Positions 1 to 6,652 of a DNA stretch of 15,373 bases are shown here, piece by piece (the stretch's first letter is position 1; each line of letters begins with the position of its first letter). Where the stretch lies: positions 1 through 15,373 of the forward strand of contig CAZHDI010000083.1 of NCBI GenBank assembly GCA_964531285.1. The letters run 5' to 3'. The notes under the pieces are model-generated. The model saw nothing but the letters and a program-made list of their open reading frames with translations. It had not been told where the DNA came from and did no database searches. Origin of the DNA: CAZHDI01 sp964531285 (GTDB lineage Bacteria > Pseudomonadota > Alphaproteobacteria > JAJFIK01). The position numbers were made by a program, and so were the translations under genes.

Positions 1-342
1 TCACGCCGCGGCCGTCGCGATCCCATCCAGCCGCACCGCGACGCTGTTGATGCCGTTCCCGGTCGCCTCCACCGCGACGCCGATGGGGAAACGTCCCGCG
101 GCCGGGGTGGTCACTTCCTTCGCGCTGTTGTCCCACGCCACGCGCGCGCCGACGGTCAGCACGGCGGCGCTGGCCTTCGGCAGCTAAAACACGCCGGTTG
201 CGGAGAGTTCGACCGGATCGCCCCAGGCCGCGATATAGTCCGCATCGGCGAGCGCCAGGGGCGCCATGCCGATGCCGATGGCGGCAATGAAAAAAATCCG
301 CATGCTGCGCAACCATGTCTGCCAAACTGATCCGGCTTTCAT
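1..342 (-). pseudogene. DUF2190-like (phage capsid-decoration family) reading frame with signal-like N-terminus and in-frame TAG
   Basis: Reading the minus strand from the ATG at 342, which has a strong GGGGGG ribosome site just upstream, gives about 52 residues and then a TAG at 186-184. The same frame continues cleanly to a TGA at 3-1. The part after the stop begins LPKASAAVLTVGARVAWD and later has GVAVEATGNGINSVAVRLDG. This matches the C-terminal pattern I recall for DUF2190 proteins (phage capsid cement/fibre-like): LPKA, then V/A-x-VG, W-D, IGVA and VRL(D/N)G. Before the stop come a basic stretch, a hydrophobic run (IFFIAAIGIGMAPLALA) and an ADA site that resembles a Sec signal peptide. 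TGVF directly before the stop joins LPKA as in intact family members, so the TAG most likely interrupts one protein. It lies 43 bp beyond the acyl-CoA dehydrogenase gene on the same strand. A sequencing error or a selenocysteine-like recoding cannot be excluded, but simple decay is likelier. Confidence 0.6.
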
Positions 343-385
343 TCCGTCCCCCCTCACACGGTTTTTCCCTGAGATGCTCTGGCGA

Positions 386-1564
386 TCAGACCGCGGTTCC
401 GACCGGTCCGATCATGAGATCGGCGAGCTTTTGACGCTGGTAAACGCCGTCTCCGAACAGGGCTTGATTGTGCAGGTTCCGCTTAAAGTAGATGTGGAGC
501 CCATACTCCCAGGTGAAGCCGATCCCCCCATGCAGTTGGACCGAGCGGTCCGATATGAAGGCCGCCGCATCAGAGGCCGCGCTCTTGGCCATGCGTGCCG
601 TGGTCTCCGCTTTATCGGTTCCGGCATCAATCTCCGCACACGCATTATAAAGCAGCGAGCGCGCGCGATCGATGTCGATCATGGCATTGACCAGCGGGTG
701 CTTGACGGCCTGGAAAAAACCGATAGGCCGGTCGAACTGAACCCGCTCGCTGGCATAGGCCGTCGTCGCCTGGAGCAGCCACTCGCTGGCCCCGCACAAA
801 TCGGCTGACACGAGGACGAGTAAACCCGGCCATGCGGCGCGCAGGACAGGGGCCGCATCCCGGCTCACGATCGCGTCGGCGCCGACGCGCACGCCGTCAA
901 AATGGGCGCTGGCCTGATCGCGGGTCAGATCATGGATGTGGTCGGCCTCAAGCGACAGACCCTCCGTGTTCGTATCCACCGCGACCAGGACCAGGGCCCC
1001 GTCGATCTTGGCGGTGGCAAGCAGGAGATCGGCCTTGAACGCGTCCTGAACGAAGCGGGCCGTGCCCTGAAGGACGAGGTCCCCGGACTCGTGAAAGGCC
1101 AGGAGCGGTGCATCCTCCGGTTCCCAACTGCCGCGCTCATCGGTGATCGCGAGGGTTGCCGCGGCGCCGCCGGCGATCCGTGTCATGATGTTTTTGGCCA
1201 CATCGCCGCCGGCCTGCCGCAGCACGAGGCTCGCCGCCAGCGTGGGGATCAGCGGGGAGGGGAGCGCGTGCCGGCCCACCTCCTCTATCATGCCCGCAAT
1301 GCCGGCCAGCGAGATGTTCGAGCCGCCCTCATCTTCGCCGATTGCGAGGCCGGTCCATCCCAATTCGACAATCTCCGACCACAGAAGGTCGTCCCAGGGC
1401 GCCTGCTCGCCGTCATCGTAGACCGGTTCAGGCGCGATGGCGACAAGGCGCCGCAACCGGTCCGTGGGCAGCTTTTCATCGAGCATCTTGCGCGCGACAT
1501 CCCGCAGGAGCGATTCGTCCTCGCCGAAGCCGAAGTCTCTTGGTACGGATTGTGTTTCCGACAT
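386..1564 (-). CDS. Acyl-CoA dehydrogenase, probable beta partner of a heteromeric pair
   Basis: A 392-residue FAD enzyme of the acyl-CoA dehydrogenase superfamily, which introduces an alpha-beta double bond into acyl-CoA thioesters in the cytoplasm. The N-terminal helical domain has LPTDRLRRL and LGWTGLAIGEDEGG (residues about 32-81). The C-terminal domain has SERVQFDRPIGFFQAVKH (about 272-289), the FAD-contacting Arg/Gln motif, and LHGGIGFTWEYGLHIYFKRN (about 344-363). The middle beta-domain is degenerate and lacks the usual SEPGAGSD stretch of the neighbouring gene. The ATG at 1564 was chosen over an upstream in-frame start at 1777 because that extension would overlap the previous gene by about 200 bp and is not family-like, while 1564 has a GGAG site and sits 10 bp after the upstream stop. 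Tight spacing with a second, different acyl-CoA dehydrogenase is the arrangement known for alpha2beta2 enzymes of steroid side-chain degradation (FadE26/27 and FadE28/29 types). The heteromer is inferred. Confidence 0.9.
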   Translation of the reverse strand: MSETQSVPRDFGFGEDESLLRDVARKMLDEKLPTDRLRRLVAIAPEPVYDDGEQAPWDDLLWSEIVELGWTGLAIGEDEGGSNISLAGIAGMIEEVGRHALPSPLIPTLAASLVLRQAGGDVAKNIMTRIAGGAAATLAITDERGSWEPEDAPLLAFHESGDLVLQGTARFVQDAFKADLLLATAKIDGALVLVAVDTNTEGLSLEADHIHDLTRDQASAHFDGVRVGADAIVSRDAAPVLRAAWPGLLVLVSADLCGASEWLLQATTAYASERVQFDRPIGFFQAVKHPLVNAMIDIDRARSLLYNACAEIDAGTDKAETTARMAKSAASDAAAFISDRSVQLHGGIGFTWEYGLHIYFKRNLHNQALFGDGVYQRQKLADLMIGPVGTAV

Positions 1565-1574
1565 GGGCGCGCTC

Positions 1575-2783
1575 CTATTTCGACTTTGGCAGGCCGAGAA
1601 CGCGCTCGCCCAGAATGTTGCGTTGGATTTCGTTCGTCCCCGCGGCAATCGTGTTGCCATAGGAATTGAGATAGGCCAGGGGCCAGTGGCCCGCCTTTGG
1701 TGCGCGAGGATCGCGTTTATAGAGCGTGGAGTGCGCGCCGGCGATCTCGACACCGAGCCGTGCTGCGTCCTGGGCAAACTCCGAGGCCGTCACTTTCTGC
1801 TGCAATGGCAGGCGCATGGGATGATCGCACAGGGCCGGGACGCGGCTCCGCCGCGCATTCTGACGGAGACCTTCCCCGACAATGGCGCATTGAACGATGG
1901 CGTCCCGGGTGACCGGATCGTCCGCGGCCAAGACGCCGTTGCGCCAGGTGCTGCGGGCCAGCTCGATCAGATTTTGGACCGCGCCGCCGCCGCCACCGCC
2001 GCCGCCGCTCCCCGCGCCCTCGGCGGCGCCGCGTTCGGCGGTCAGCGTCGTCATCGCGACCGACCAGCCTTTGCCGACATCGTCAAGCCGGTTGGCATCA
2101 GGGACCCTGACATCCTCGAAGAACACTTCGTTGAAACCGGTCTCGCCGGTCATCTTCACCAGAGGGCGGACGGTGACGCCCGGATGCCCGGCGATCGGGC
2201 ACAGAAAATAGGTGAGCCCCTCATATTTATGATCGCTGCTCGTCCGGGTAATGAGGATCATCCATTTGGCGAAGTGGCCAAGGCTGGTCCACACCTTGTG
2301 CCCGTTGACGATCCAGTCGTCGCCGTCCCGCACGGCCGATGTGCGTTGATTGGACAGATCGGAGCCCGCGCCCGGTTCGGAAAATCCCTGGCACCAGATC
2401 TCATCGCCGGTGAGGCAGCCGGGAATGAAGTGGCGCTTCTGCGCTTCCGTCCCGTGCACCAAAATCGTCGGGGCCGCCATGCTCAGCCCCACGATATTGA
2501 TCAGGAAGGGCACGTTCGCCCGGCCCAGTTCCTGGTTGGCTATTCTTTGAAATCCGGTCTGTCCGCGTCCGCCATATTCTACCGGATAATCCGTACCGAT
2601 GAGGCCCGCGTCGTAGCATTTGCGTTGCCACGCCTGGAGATAATCCCGCTGGCCTGTCGTCATCACCTCGATCGGCGTAATGGGAAGACGTTCAGGCGGC
2701 GGCGGCGGTGTGTTCTCCGACAGCCAGCGCCGGGCATAGTCCCGGAACTCCCGCTGCTCCGCGCTCTCGCTCGATGTACTCAC
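1575..2783 (-). CDS. Acyl-CoA dehydrogenase, probable alpha partner of a heteromeric pair
   Basis: A 402-residue acyl-CoA dehydrogenase with canonical domains. The N-terminal helical region has GLIGTDYPVEYGGRG (residues about 60-74). The FAD and substrate beta-domain has WCQGFSEPGAGSDLS (about 130-144) and DDWIVNGHKVWTS (about 155-167). The C-terminal helices end in YGNTIAAGTNEIQRNILGER (about 375-394). Where medium-chain enzymes carry the catalytic Glu in a YEGT motif this protein has AAGT, so an MCAD-type base is absent at that place and must be elsewhere or in a partner. A run of eight glycines (260-267), with flanking Gly/Ser/Ala, links the beta-domain to the C-terminal domain, and a five-proline run lies at 26-30. 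Translation starts at GTG 2783, where AGGGAGAAG precedes it and no better ATG exists. It is the first gene of a two-gene unit, followed after 10 bp by its likely partner. The substrate is probably a bulky or ring-bearing acyl-CoA (inference). Confidence 0.93.
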   Translation of the reverse strand: MSTSSESAEQREFRDYARRWLSENTPPPPPERLPITPIEVMTTGQRDYLQAWQRKCYDAGLIGTDYPVEYGGRGQTGFQRIANQELGRANVPFLINIVGLSMAAPTILVHGTEAQKRHFIPGCLTGDEIWCQGFSEPGAGSDLSNQRTSAVRDGDDWIVNGHKVWTSLGHFAKWMILITRTSSDHKYEGLTYFLCPIAGHPGVTVRPLVKMTGETGFNEVFFEDVRVPDANRLDDVGKGWSVAMTTLTAERGAAEGAGSGGGGGGGGAVQNLIELARSTWRNGVLAADDPVTRDAIVQCAIVGEGLRQNARRSRVPALCDHPMRLPLQQKVTASEFAQDAARLGVEIAGAHSTLYKRDPRAPKAGHWPLAYLNSYGNTIAAGTNEIQRNILGERVLGLPKSK

Positions 2784-2816
2784 GGCGTTCTTCTCCCTCG
2801 CAATTGCTTGCTTAAA

Positions 2817-2845
2817 GTATTACTGGAGGCTGGGCGCCCGTCCAG
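2817..2845 (-). promoter_or_regulatory. Weak candidate promoter for the acyl-CoA dehydrogenase pair
   Basis: On the minus strand a TAATAC hexamer at 2822-2817 is preceded, 17 bases upstream, by CTGGAC at 2845-2840. The -10 resembles the consensus and the -35 only loosely. It lies about 34 bp before the GTG start of the alpha subunit and downstream of the hairpin that follows the nitroreductase gene. That is where a separate promoter would be needed if the hairpin ends upstream transcription. Sequence-only call. Confidence 0.3.
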
Positions 2846-2886
2846 TCGTAAGAGGGCGCGGGCCCGCGGCATCTGAGGGGCCTTTT

Positions 2887-2912
2887 GGAAATGTGCCGGA
2901 AGGCGCATTTCC
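2887..2912. terminator. Hairpin between nitroreductase and acyl-CoA dehydrogenase genes, possible terminator
   Basis: Two 11-base arms (2887-2897 and 2902-2912) are complementary apart from one position, 2894 with 2905, which is a G-U wobble in plus-strand RNA and an A-C mismatch in minus-strand RNA. The loop is four bases, GGAA on the plus strand (a GNRA tetraloop) and TTCC on the minus. Two more A-T pairs can extend the stem. It lies 24 bp after the stop of the minus-strand nitroreductase gene. No T-run follows on either strand, so it is not a textbook intrinsic terminator; it may be a weak terminator, an RNA-stability element or a protein-binding palindrome. Confidence 0.45.
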
Positions 2913-2935
2913 AAGTGCCTGACCGGTCCAGAGGA

Positions 2936-3616
2936 TTAATCGTCCTCGAACCCCACATAAGTCACAAACGCGCTGTTGGGGAGCCGCGTCGAGCGCACGT
3001 GGTTTGCGGCGAAGCTGTCATCCGGATAACCCATCGCGATGCAGATCATGATCGCTTCATCATCCGGGATTCCGGCATGCTTATGAACAACCTCGGACTG
3101 CATAATACCTTGGCCATTGATCACGCAGCCGATGCCCTTTTCCCAGGCCGCCAAAACGATGCCATAGGCCAGCGAACCCAGGGAAAATTGCGTGATCGCG
3201 GCAGGTTCCAGCGACTTGGGGTAGGTCAGGACCAGCGATACCGGGGCGTCGAATTGTCTGAATCCCCGGAGCATCCAGTCCAGGCGTTTTTCTTTATCGT
3301 GACGCTCGATTCCCATCGCTTCGAACAGTTGAACCGCGACATCGATCTGGCGTTGCCGGTGCTCTCCCACATACTCTTCCTTGTAAGGAAAATCGCGGGA
3401 CGGCGGCTTCCCGGCCAGGGTATTGTCCGTATTGCCTTGGCGAATTCTTTCAAGCGGTTCGCCGGTTACAGCGTGGATGCGCCAAGTCTGGGTATTGTAC
3501 GAACTGGGCGCCCATTTTGCCGCATCGATGATCTCATCGACGATCGCCTTCGGGATCGGTTTGTCCAGAAACCCTCTGGCGCTTTTTCTCGATGCGGCAA
3601 AGTCGGCAAAAGTCAT
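2936..3616 (-). CDS. Nitroreductase family FMN-dependent oxidoreductase
   Basis: A 226-residue protein of the nitroreductase (NfsB/NfnB-like) fold: FMN-dependent cytoplasmic flavoproteins that pass electrons from NAD(P)H to nitro groups, quinones, enones or other acceptors. The FMN-phosphate motif SRKSARGF is at residues 9-16. APSSYNTQTW (about 36-45) gives the second flavin loop. A Gly-rich segment (GSLAYGIVLAAWEKGIGC, about 147-164) and IAMGYPDDSF (about 193-202) complete the fold as usual in the family. The length is normal and the start at 3616 needs no change. Homologues in this family include dehydrogenases and reductases unrelated to nitro compounds, so a role on a cyclic enone or quinone intermediate of the neighbouring catabolic genes is as likely as detoxification. 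It follows the DUF4345 gene by 78 bp on the same strand and is followed by a hairpin. Confidence 0.92.
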   Translation of the reverse strand: MTFADFAASRKSARGFLDKPIPKAIVDEIIDAAKWAPSSYNTQTWRIHAVTGEPLERIRQGNTDNTLAGKPPSRDFPYKEEYVGEHRQRQIDVAVQLFEAMGIERHDKEKRLDWMLRGFRQFDAPVSLVLTYPKSLEPAAITQFSLGSLAYGIVLAAWEKGIGCVINGQGIMQSEVVHKHAGIPDDEAIMICIAMGYPDDSFAANHVRSTRLPNSAFVTYVGFEDD

Positions 3617-3694
3617 ATTGGCCCCCTGGTTGACGTCCGGTCTGCCGTGGGCACGGCAGCGAGGATAGTCTAGCGCCAGACTGGCCGTTCGGCA

Positions 3695-4072
3695 CTATCG
3701 CGCCGCGCGTGCCGGCAGGATTGCGCCCAGGGCCAGGACGAGACACGTGACGGTCTCCATGACGAGGGTCCTGACGGCCGAGTCGTCCGCTTCTCCCAGG
3801 GCCAAGGAAACGATCCGTGCCACGACCATCAATCCCTCGATCGTCGCGAGAGGGACGAGCCAGGCCCAATGCCCGCGGATGGCGGCATAGATGGCGGTGA
3901 GGCCCATGGCCAGATAATGAGCGCCGACCAATGCTCTGACCGAGCCCAGACCGGCGGGTGTTTCCGGGCTGAGCGCGAGACCTTCGGCCAAGCCCTCCGG
4001 GCGAAGAAATCCAATCACGCCGACAAAGGTCATGCCCAGGCCGAGGATCACGATGGCAATGCGCAGGAACAT
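3695..4072 (-). CDS. Small integral membrane protein, DUF4345-like
   Basis: A 125-residue hydrophobic protein with about four predicted membrane segments (roughly residues 3-22, 48-68, 73-93 and 105-122). The first helix is followed by GFLRPEGLAEGLAL, and the middle has SVRALVGAHYLAMGLTAIYA. This arrangement, a short helix, then a P-E-L/G-L loop, then an R-A-x-x-G-x-x-x-A/G helix, is what I associate with DUF4345. I have no firm function for the family. The ATG at 4072 is preferred over an in-frame start at 4150: it has a GGGGGGAAG site eight bases upstream and gives a family-sized protein, whereas the extension is Arg/Trp-rich and not membrane-like. It is the first gene after a putative operator (4163-4179) and may be co-transcribed with the nitroreductase 78 bp downstream. 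A helper role in envelope function or uptake is speculation. Confidence 0.75.
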   Translation of the reverse strand: MFLRIAIVILGLGMTFVGVIGFLRPEGLAEGLALSPETPAGLGSVRALVGAHYLAMGLTAIYAAIRGHWAWLVPLATIEGLMVVARIVSLALGEADDSAVRTLVMETVTCLVLALGAILPARAAR

Positions 4073-4162
4073 TCTGGCTTCCCCCCCATTATTCAATGCT
4101 CCGGCTGGCGGAGCGCGCCGTGACCAGCGCCAGGACCATCGTGAGCCCATGGCAGCGATCGT

Positions 4163-4179
4163 TTAATGAGTACCATTAT
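4163..4179. promoter_or_regulatory. Putative TetR-type operator, copy C
   Basis: The sequence TTAATGAGTACCATTAT has the core TAATG-N5-CATTA. It shares 13 of 17 positions with two other sites in this window, at 9912-9928 and 10605-10621. It lies in the non-coding gap between the SDR gene (ends 4298) and the DUF4345 gene (starts 4072). On the minus strand it overlaps a possible -10 TACTCA (4172-4167), which has TTGCGC (4196-4191) 18 bases upstream. The nearest downstream gene is the DUF4345 membrane protein, 91 bp away. Repressor identity is inferred from the neighbouring TetR gene. Confidence 0.6.
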
Positions 4180-4196
4180 CGATGGTGTTTGCGCAA
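4167..4196 (-). promoter_or_regulatory. Candidate promoter for the DUF4345-nitroreductase unit
   Basis: Minus-strand TTGCGC at 4196-4191 and TACTCA at 4172-4167 are separated by 18 bases. The -10 lies wholly inside the TAATG-N5-CATTA palindrome, at the same offset as in the MFS promoter at 9944-9916. This implies a leader of about 85 bases before the ATG at 4072. Confidence 0.4.
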
Positions 4197-4297
4197 TATC
4201 CGCTGAGGCGAAGCCCCAAGCGGTCCCGGTACGGGGCGCTATCGCGAGAGGGGCCTGGCTCCGGGCGCGCATGCGGCGGCGTGGCCGGTATCGCCGC

Positions 4298-4999
4298 TTA
4301 CCAATTTTCTCTATGCGGCCTTATGACGACATCGAACGACCAGGTGGACCGGGGTTGATGCGCCACATGGAACACTTCGTCGGCAATGTCGGCGGGCGAT
4401 GCGAAAAAGTCATCCGGCTTGTCGGCAAAGGTTTTCCGGGTCCACGGCACGTCAATCACGGCATCGACCGCGATATAGGCCGCGTGCACGCCCAGCGGTC
4501 CAGCCTTGCGGGCAATGCTCTCCAGTAAGATCCGCTGAGCGGCTTTGGACGGTGCAAATCCCGCAAAGAGCGGCCGGCCCCGATAGGCGGATGTATTGCC
4601 TGTGGCGAGGATGGCCCCGCTGCCCTTTTCGATCATCGCCGGTGCAATCCGCTGAGCGAGATGGAGCAGGGCCATTGTGTTGATCTGAAAGTTTCTTTCC
4701 AGAACACCGGGATCGATATCGAGAAAGTCGCCAAAGGCCCCGCCGATGGCGTTATGGACGAGGACGTCAACCGCACCCAGGTCGCGCTCGATCGTATCGA
4801 TTGCGGTACTGACAGTTGGCAAGTCGGTGACATCGCACGGGAAGCTTCGCGCCGCCGGGACCGATTTCGCTATGTCGTCGAGGCGCTCCTTGGAGCGTGC
4901 CATCATGGCAACCTGATATCCTCCGGCGGCGAACCGCTCCACCAGCGACCGGCCCGTTCCGGGACCAACACCGGTGATCAAGCATACTTTCCTCGACAT
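4298..4999 (-). CDS. Atypical short-chain dehydrogenase/reductase lacking the catalytic Tyr
   Basis: A 233-residue Rossmann-fold protein. The nucleotide-binding loop TGVGPGTG is at residues 9-16, a basic position follows beta-2 (ARSKERL), and D56-V-T is the adenine-site motif. NAIGG (83-87) stands in place of NNAG. The segment equivalent to YxxxK is FAPSK (148-152), so the Tyr is Phe while the Lys is kept. The C-terminus RSTWSFDVVIRPHRENW closely resembles that of the SDR at 5891-6652, so the two are paralogues of one subfamily. I recall related bacterial SDRs with the same F-A-x-x-K pattern, so this may be a subfamily trait rather than decay. The ATG at 4999 was chosen because GGGAGG precedes it; an in-frame ATG at 5041 gives a non-conserved 14-residue tail. 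It is last in the GST/SDR series, 94 bp after the GST-like gene. Reaction unknown; redox activity is uncertain without Tyr. Confidence 0.87.
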   Translation of the reverse strand: MSRKVCLITGVGPGTGRSLVERFAAGGYQVAMMARSKERLDDIAKSVPAARSFPCDVTDLPTVSTAIDTIERDLGAVDVLVHNAIGGAFGDFLDIDPGVLERNFQINTMALLHLAQRIAPAMIEKGSGAILATGNTSAYRGRPLFAGFAPSKAAQRILLESIARKAGPLGVHAAYIAVDAVIDVPWTRKTFADKPDDFFASPADIADEVFHVAHQPRSTWSFDVVIRPHRENW

Positions 5000-5093
5000 C
5001 GATCCCTCCCGATACGGCCGGCTGCGCATCATGATAGGCACTGCGCCGTCTTAAAATCATGCATCGCCGCGCATGCACATTGCAGGTGTCCGA

Positions 5094-5897
5094 CTATGCC
5101 CAGACGGCCAGGAGGCGTTTGAGATAGCGGTCCAAATCTTCTATAAAGCGCGCATCGGCCGCGAGTTTGGCCATATGATCGCCCAGATGAGTATAGGGCG
5201 CCAGGCGCGGCAAGAGCGGACCGAAACCGTGTGCGGACAGTTGATCTTCGAACCGGTATTCGTTGGTGAGCAGACAAAGCTCGCAGACTACCGCGATATC
5301 CGCCAGCGTAACGTCGTCTCCGGCGATGAATGCGCCGTATTGAAGGGCATTGTCGATCCCGGCGGCATAGGTCTCGAGCGACGTGGCCATTTCTGCGTAG
5401 TCCTGCTCGCAGAGGGTGCCATTCGTCAGCAGATAGCGCTGAGAATCCCGCGCAAAGACCAAAGAGCGGTCGAGGAAGGAATCGACACGGGATTGATGCA
5501 TCGGGCCCCTGCCCAGCAGGGTGTGCGCATTCGGGCCGAGCCGGGCCGCGGCACGCATGATGGCGTTCGACTCGAAAATCCCAACCGATCCGTCTCCGGA
5601 GAATGCCGCCGGTATGCTGCCGAACGGGTGGGCTTTGAGAAAGGCATCGCTCTTGTAAAGGGTCCCGCCGGCAAAGCCGATCGTACCCACCCGCGCAAAC
5701 CCCGATAGGGATTGTTTATCCTCGTCGGAGAGGTGCCGGGCCTCGAAATCCCAAAGCCAGTCGATCATGGCCCGCGGTTTGTCGCCCACAATGTCGATGC
5801 GGGCGCCGGAGAAGCGCGCGGCGATGGTCGCCTTGGACAGCCTTGGGTTCGGCAGATAGGAGAAGATTCTCAGATCGGCGGGCGGTGCGTCTACCAT
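5094..5897 (-). CDS. Glutathione S-transferase-like protein, eEF1B-gamma-type
   Basis: A 267-residue protein with the two-domain GST layout. The N-terminal thioredoxin-like half starts LRIFSYLPNPRLSKATIAA (about residues 8-26). After an insert of roughly 30 residues, KAHPFGSIPAAF supplies the cis-Pro loop and GIFESNAIMRAAA (about 107-119) the E-S motif that contacts the glutathione gamma-glutamyl group. The helical C-terminal half carries FIAGDDVTLADIAVVCE (about 192-208), the N-capping box and hydrophobic staple typical of GSTs. Resemblance is closest to the GST domain of translation factor eEF1B-gamma and its bacterial relatives. The ATG at 5897 overlaps the end of the upstream SDR gene by 7 bases, which suggests translational coupling; ATGs at 5909 and 5936 are alternatives and no start has a strong ribosome site. 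It sits between two paralogous SDRs, so the three probably serve one pathway step, perhaps glutathione-dependent cleavage or isomerisation (inference). Confidence 0.85.
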   Translation of the reverse strand: MVDAPPADLRIFSYLPNPRLSKATIAARFSGARIDIVGDKPRAMIDWLWDFEARHLSDEDKQSLSGFARVGTIGFAGGTLYKSDAFLKAHPFGSIPAAFSGDGSVGIFESNAIMRAAARLGPNAHTLLGRGPMHQSRVDSFLDRSLVFARDSQRYLLTNGTLCEQDYAEMATSLETYAAGIDNALQYGAFIAGDDVTLADIAVVCELCLLTNEYRFEDQLSAHGFGPLLPRLAPYTHLGDHMAKLAADARFIEDLDRYLKRLLAVWA

Positions 5898-6652
5898 TTT
5901 TCTGACCATGGTCTGAGGACGACTTCGAAAGCCCATGTCGAGCGGTGCTGGCGGTGCAGGTGAAGATAGGTTTGGGCGATATGGTCCGGATCGGCCATAT
6001 TATCGTCAACCGTGGCGCCGGCCAGCCGGTGGGCCCGGCTGCCGTCGTCTTGCGTCCAGCCGATGGCCGCATCGATGGGCACATGCGCGACATGAATGCC
6101 TTGGGGCATCAGTTCGCGGGCCATGCTCTCGGCCAAGCCAGCCTTGGCCCGGCAGGCCATCGCGAAGGCCCCGCTCTTAGGGTAGCCTTTCTTCGCCGCG
6201 CTGGCATTGGTGAAAATGATCGTGCCCCGCAGACCGTTCGTGTCCGGATCGGTCCTCAGCATGTGCCATGCGGCGTGCTGGCCGGCATTGAAGGCGCTGA
6301 ACGCGGAATTGAGCAGCGTCTGGCGGACGAGATCGGGGGCCGCCTCCGTAATCTCCTTACGGAAAATATCCGGAGTGCGGCCATCGATGTTGTGGACGAC
6401 GAGCCGGGGCACACCAAGATCGTTGCGAACAGCCTGGAACAGATCCGCCACGGATGACGGCTCCGATGCGTCGCATGCGTATCGCCTCACGCTAAACTGC
6501 GCTTCGAGGTCCGTGAGGACAGGTTTGTCCGGTCGGCGCGCCGCTATGGCCACGGCCATTCCCTCGCGGGCAAAGAGCCGGGCGCAACTGGCGCTCACCC
6601 CGGATCCTCCGCCAATAATGAGCGCGGTTTCCCGGCGGACAGCATCGACCAT
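5891..6652 (-). CDS. Atypical short-chain dehydrogenase/reductase, paralogue of the SDR at 4298-4999
   Basis: A 253-residue Rossmann protein beginning ALIIGGGSGVSASCARLFA (about residues 10-28), a variant of the TGxxxGxG loop. A DASEPSS adenine-site segment is at 61-67, and HNIDG (87-91) replaces NNAG. The catalytic YxxxK segment reads ACRAK (166-170), with Ala at the Tyr position and Lys retained. The C-terminus HRSTWAFEVVLRPWSEKW parallels the other SDR's RSTWSFDVVIRPHRENW, and GIHVAHVPIDAAI parallels its GVHAAYIAVDAVI. Both probably belong to an SDR subfamily that is non-canonical at the active site. The ATG at 6652 has AGGAA eight bases upstream. Its 3' end overlaps the GST-like gene by 7 bp and it begins 57 bp after the next SDR, consistent with one operon. 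Its reaction cannot be told from sequence; it may bind NAD(P)(H) and an acyl or ketone substrate without standard proton relay. Confidence 0.86.
   Translation of the reverse strand: MVDAVRRETALIIGGGSGVSASCARLFAREGMAVAIAARRPDKPVLTDLEAQFSVRRYACDASEPSSVADLFQAVRNDLGVPRLVVHNIDGRTPDIFRKEITEAAPDLVRQTLLNSAFSAFNAGQHAAWHMLRTDPDTNGLRGTIIFTNASAAKKGYPKSGAFAMACRAKAGLAESMARELMPQGIHVAHVPIDAAIGWTQDDGSRAHRLAGATVDDNMADPDHIAQTYLHLHRQHRSTWAFEVVLRPWSEKW

Noticed and set aside
1565..1777. N-terminal extension of the beta acyl-CoA dehydrogenase to 463 residues
   Set aside because: It would overlap the preceding gene by about 200 bp with Arg-rich, non-family sequence, and the ATG at 1564 has a good ribosome site.
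2247..2263. A partial match to the operator, GTAATGAGGATCATCCA
   Set aside because: It lies inside the acyl-CoA dehydrogenase coding sequence, and only the left half matches; the CATTA half and the central T are broken.
1437..2876. A 479-codon plus-strand open frame opposite the alpha acyl-CoA dehydrogenase
   Set aside because: It is an antisense frame kept open by high GC content. Its translation shows no family motif, while the minus strand gives a clear full-length acyl-CoA dehydrogenase.
5055..5080. A TGCAT...ATGCA inverted repeat before the SDR at 4298-4999
   Set aside because: Arms are only five bases with an eight-base loop, and there is no relation to the TAATG-N5-CATTA sites; likely chance.
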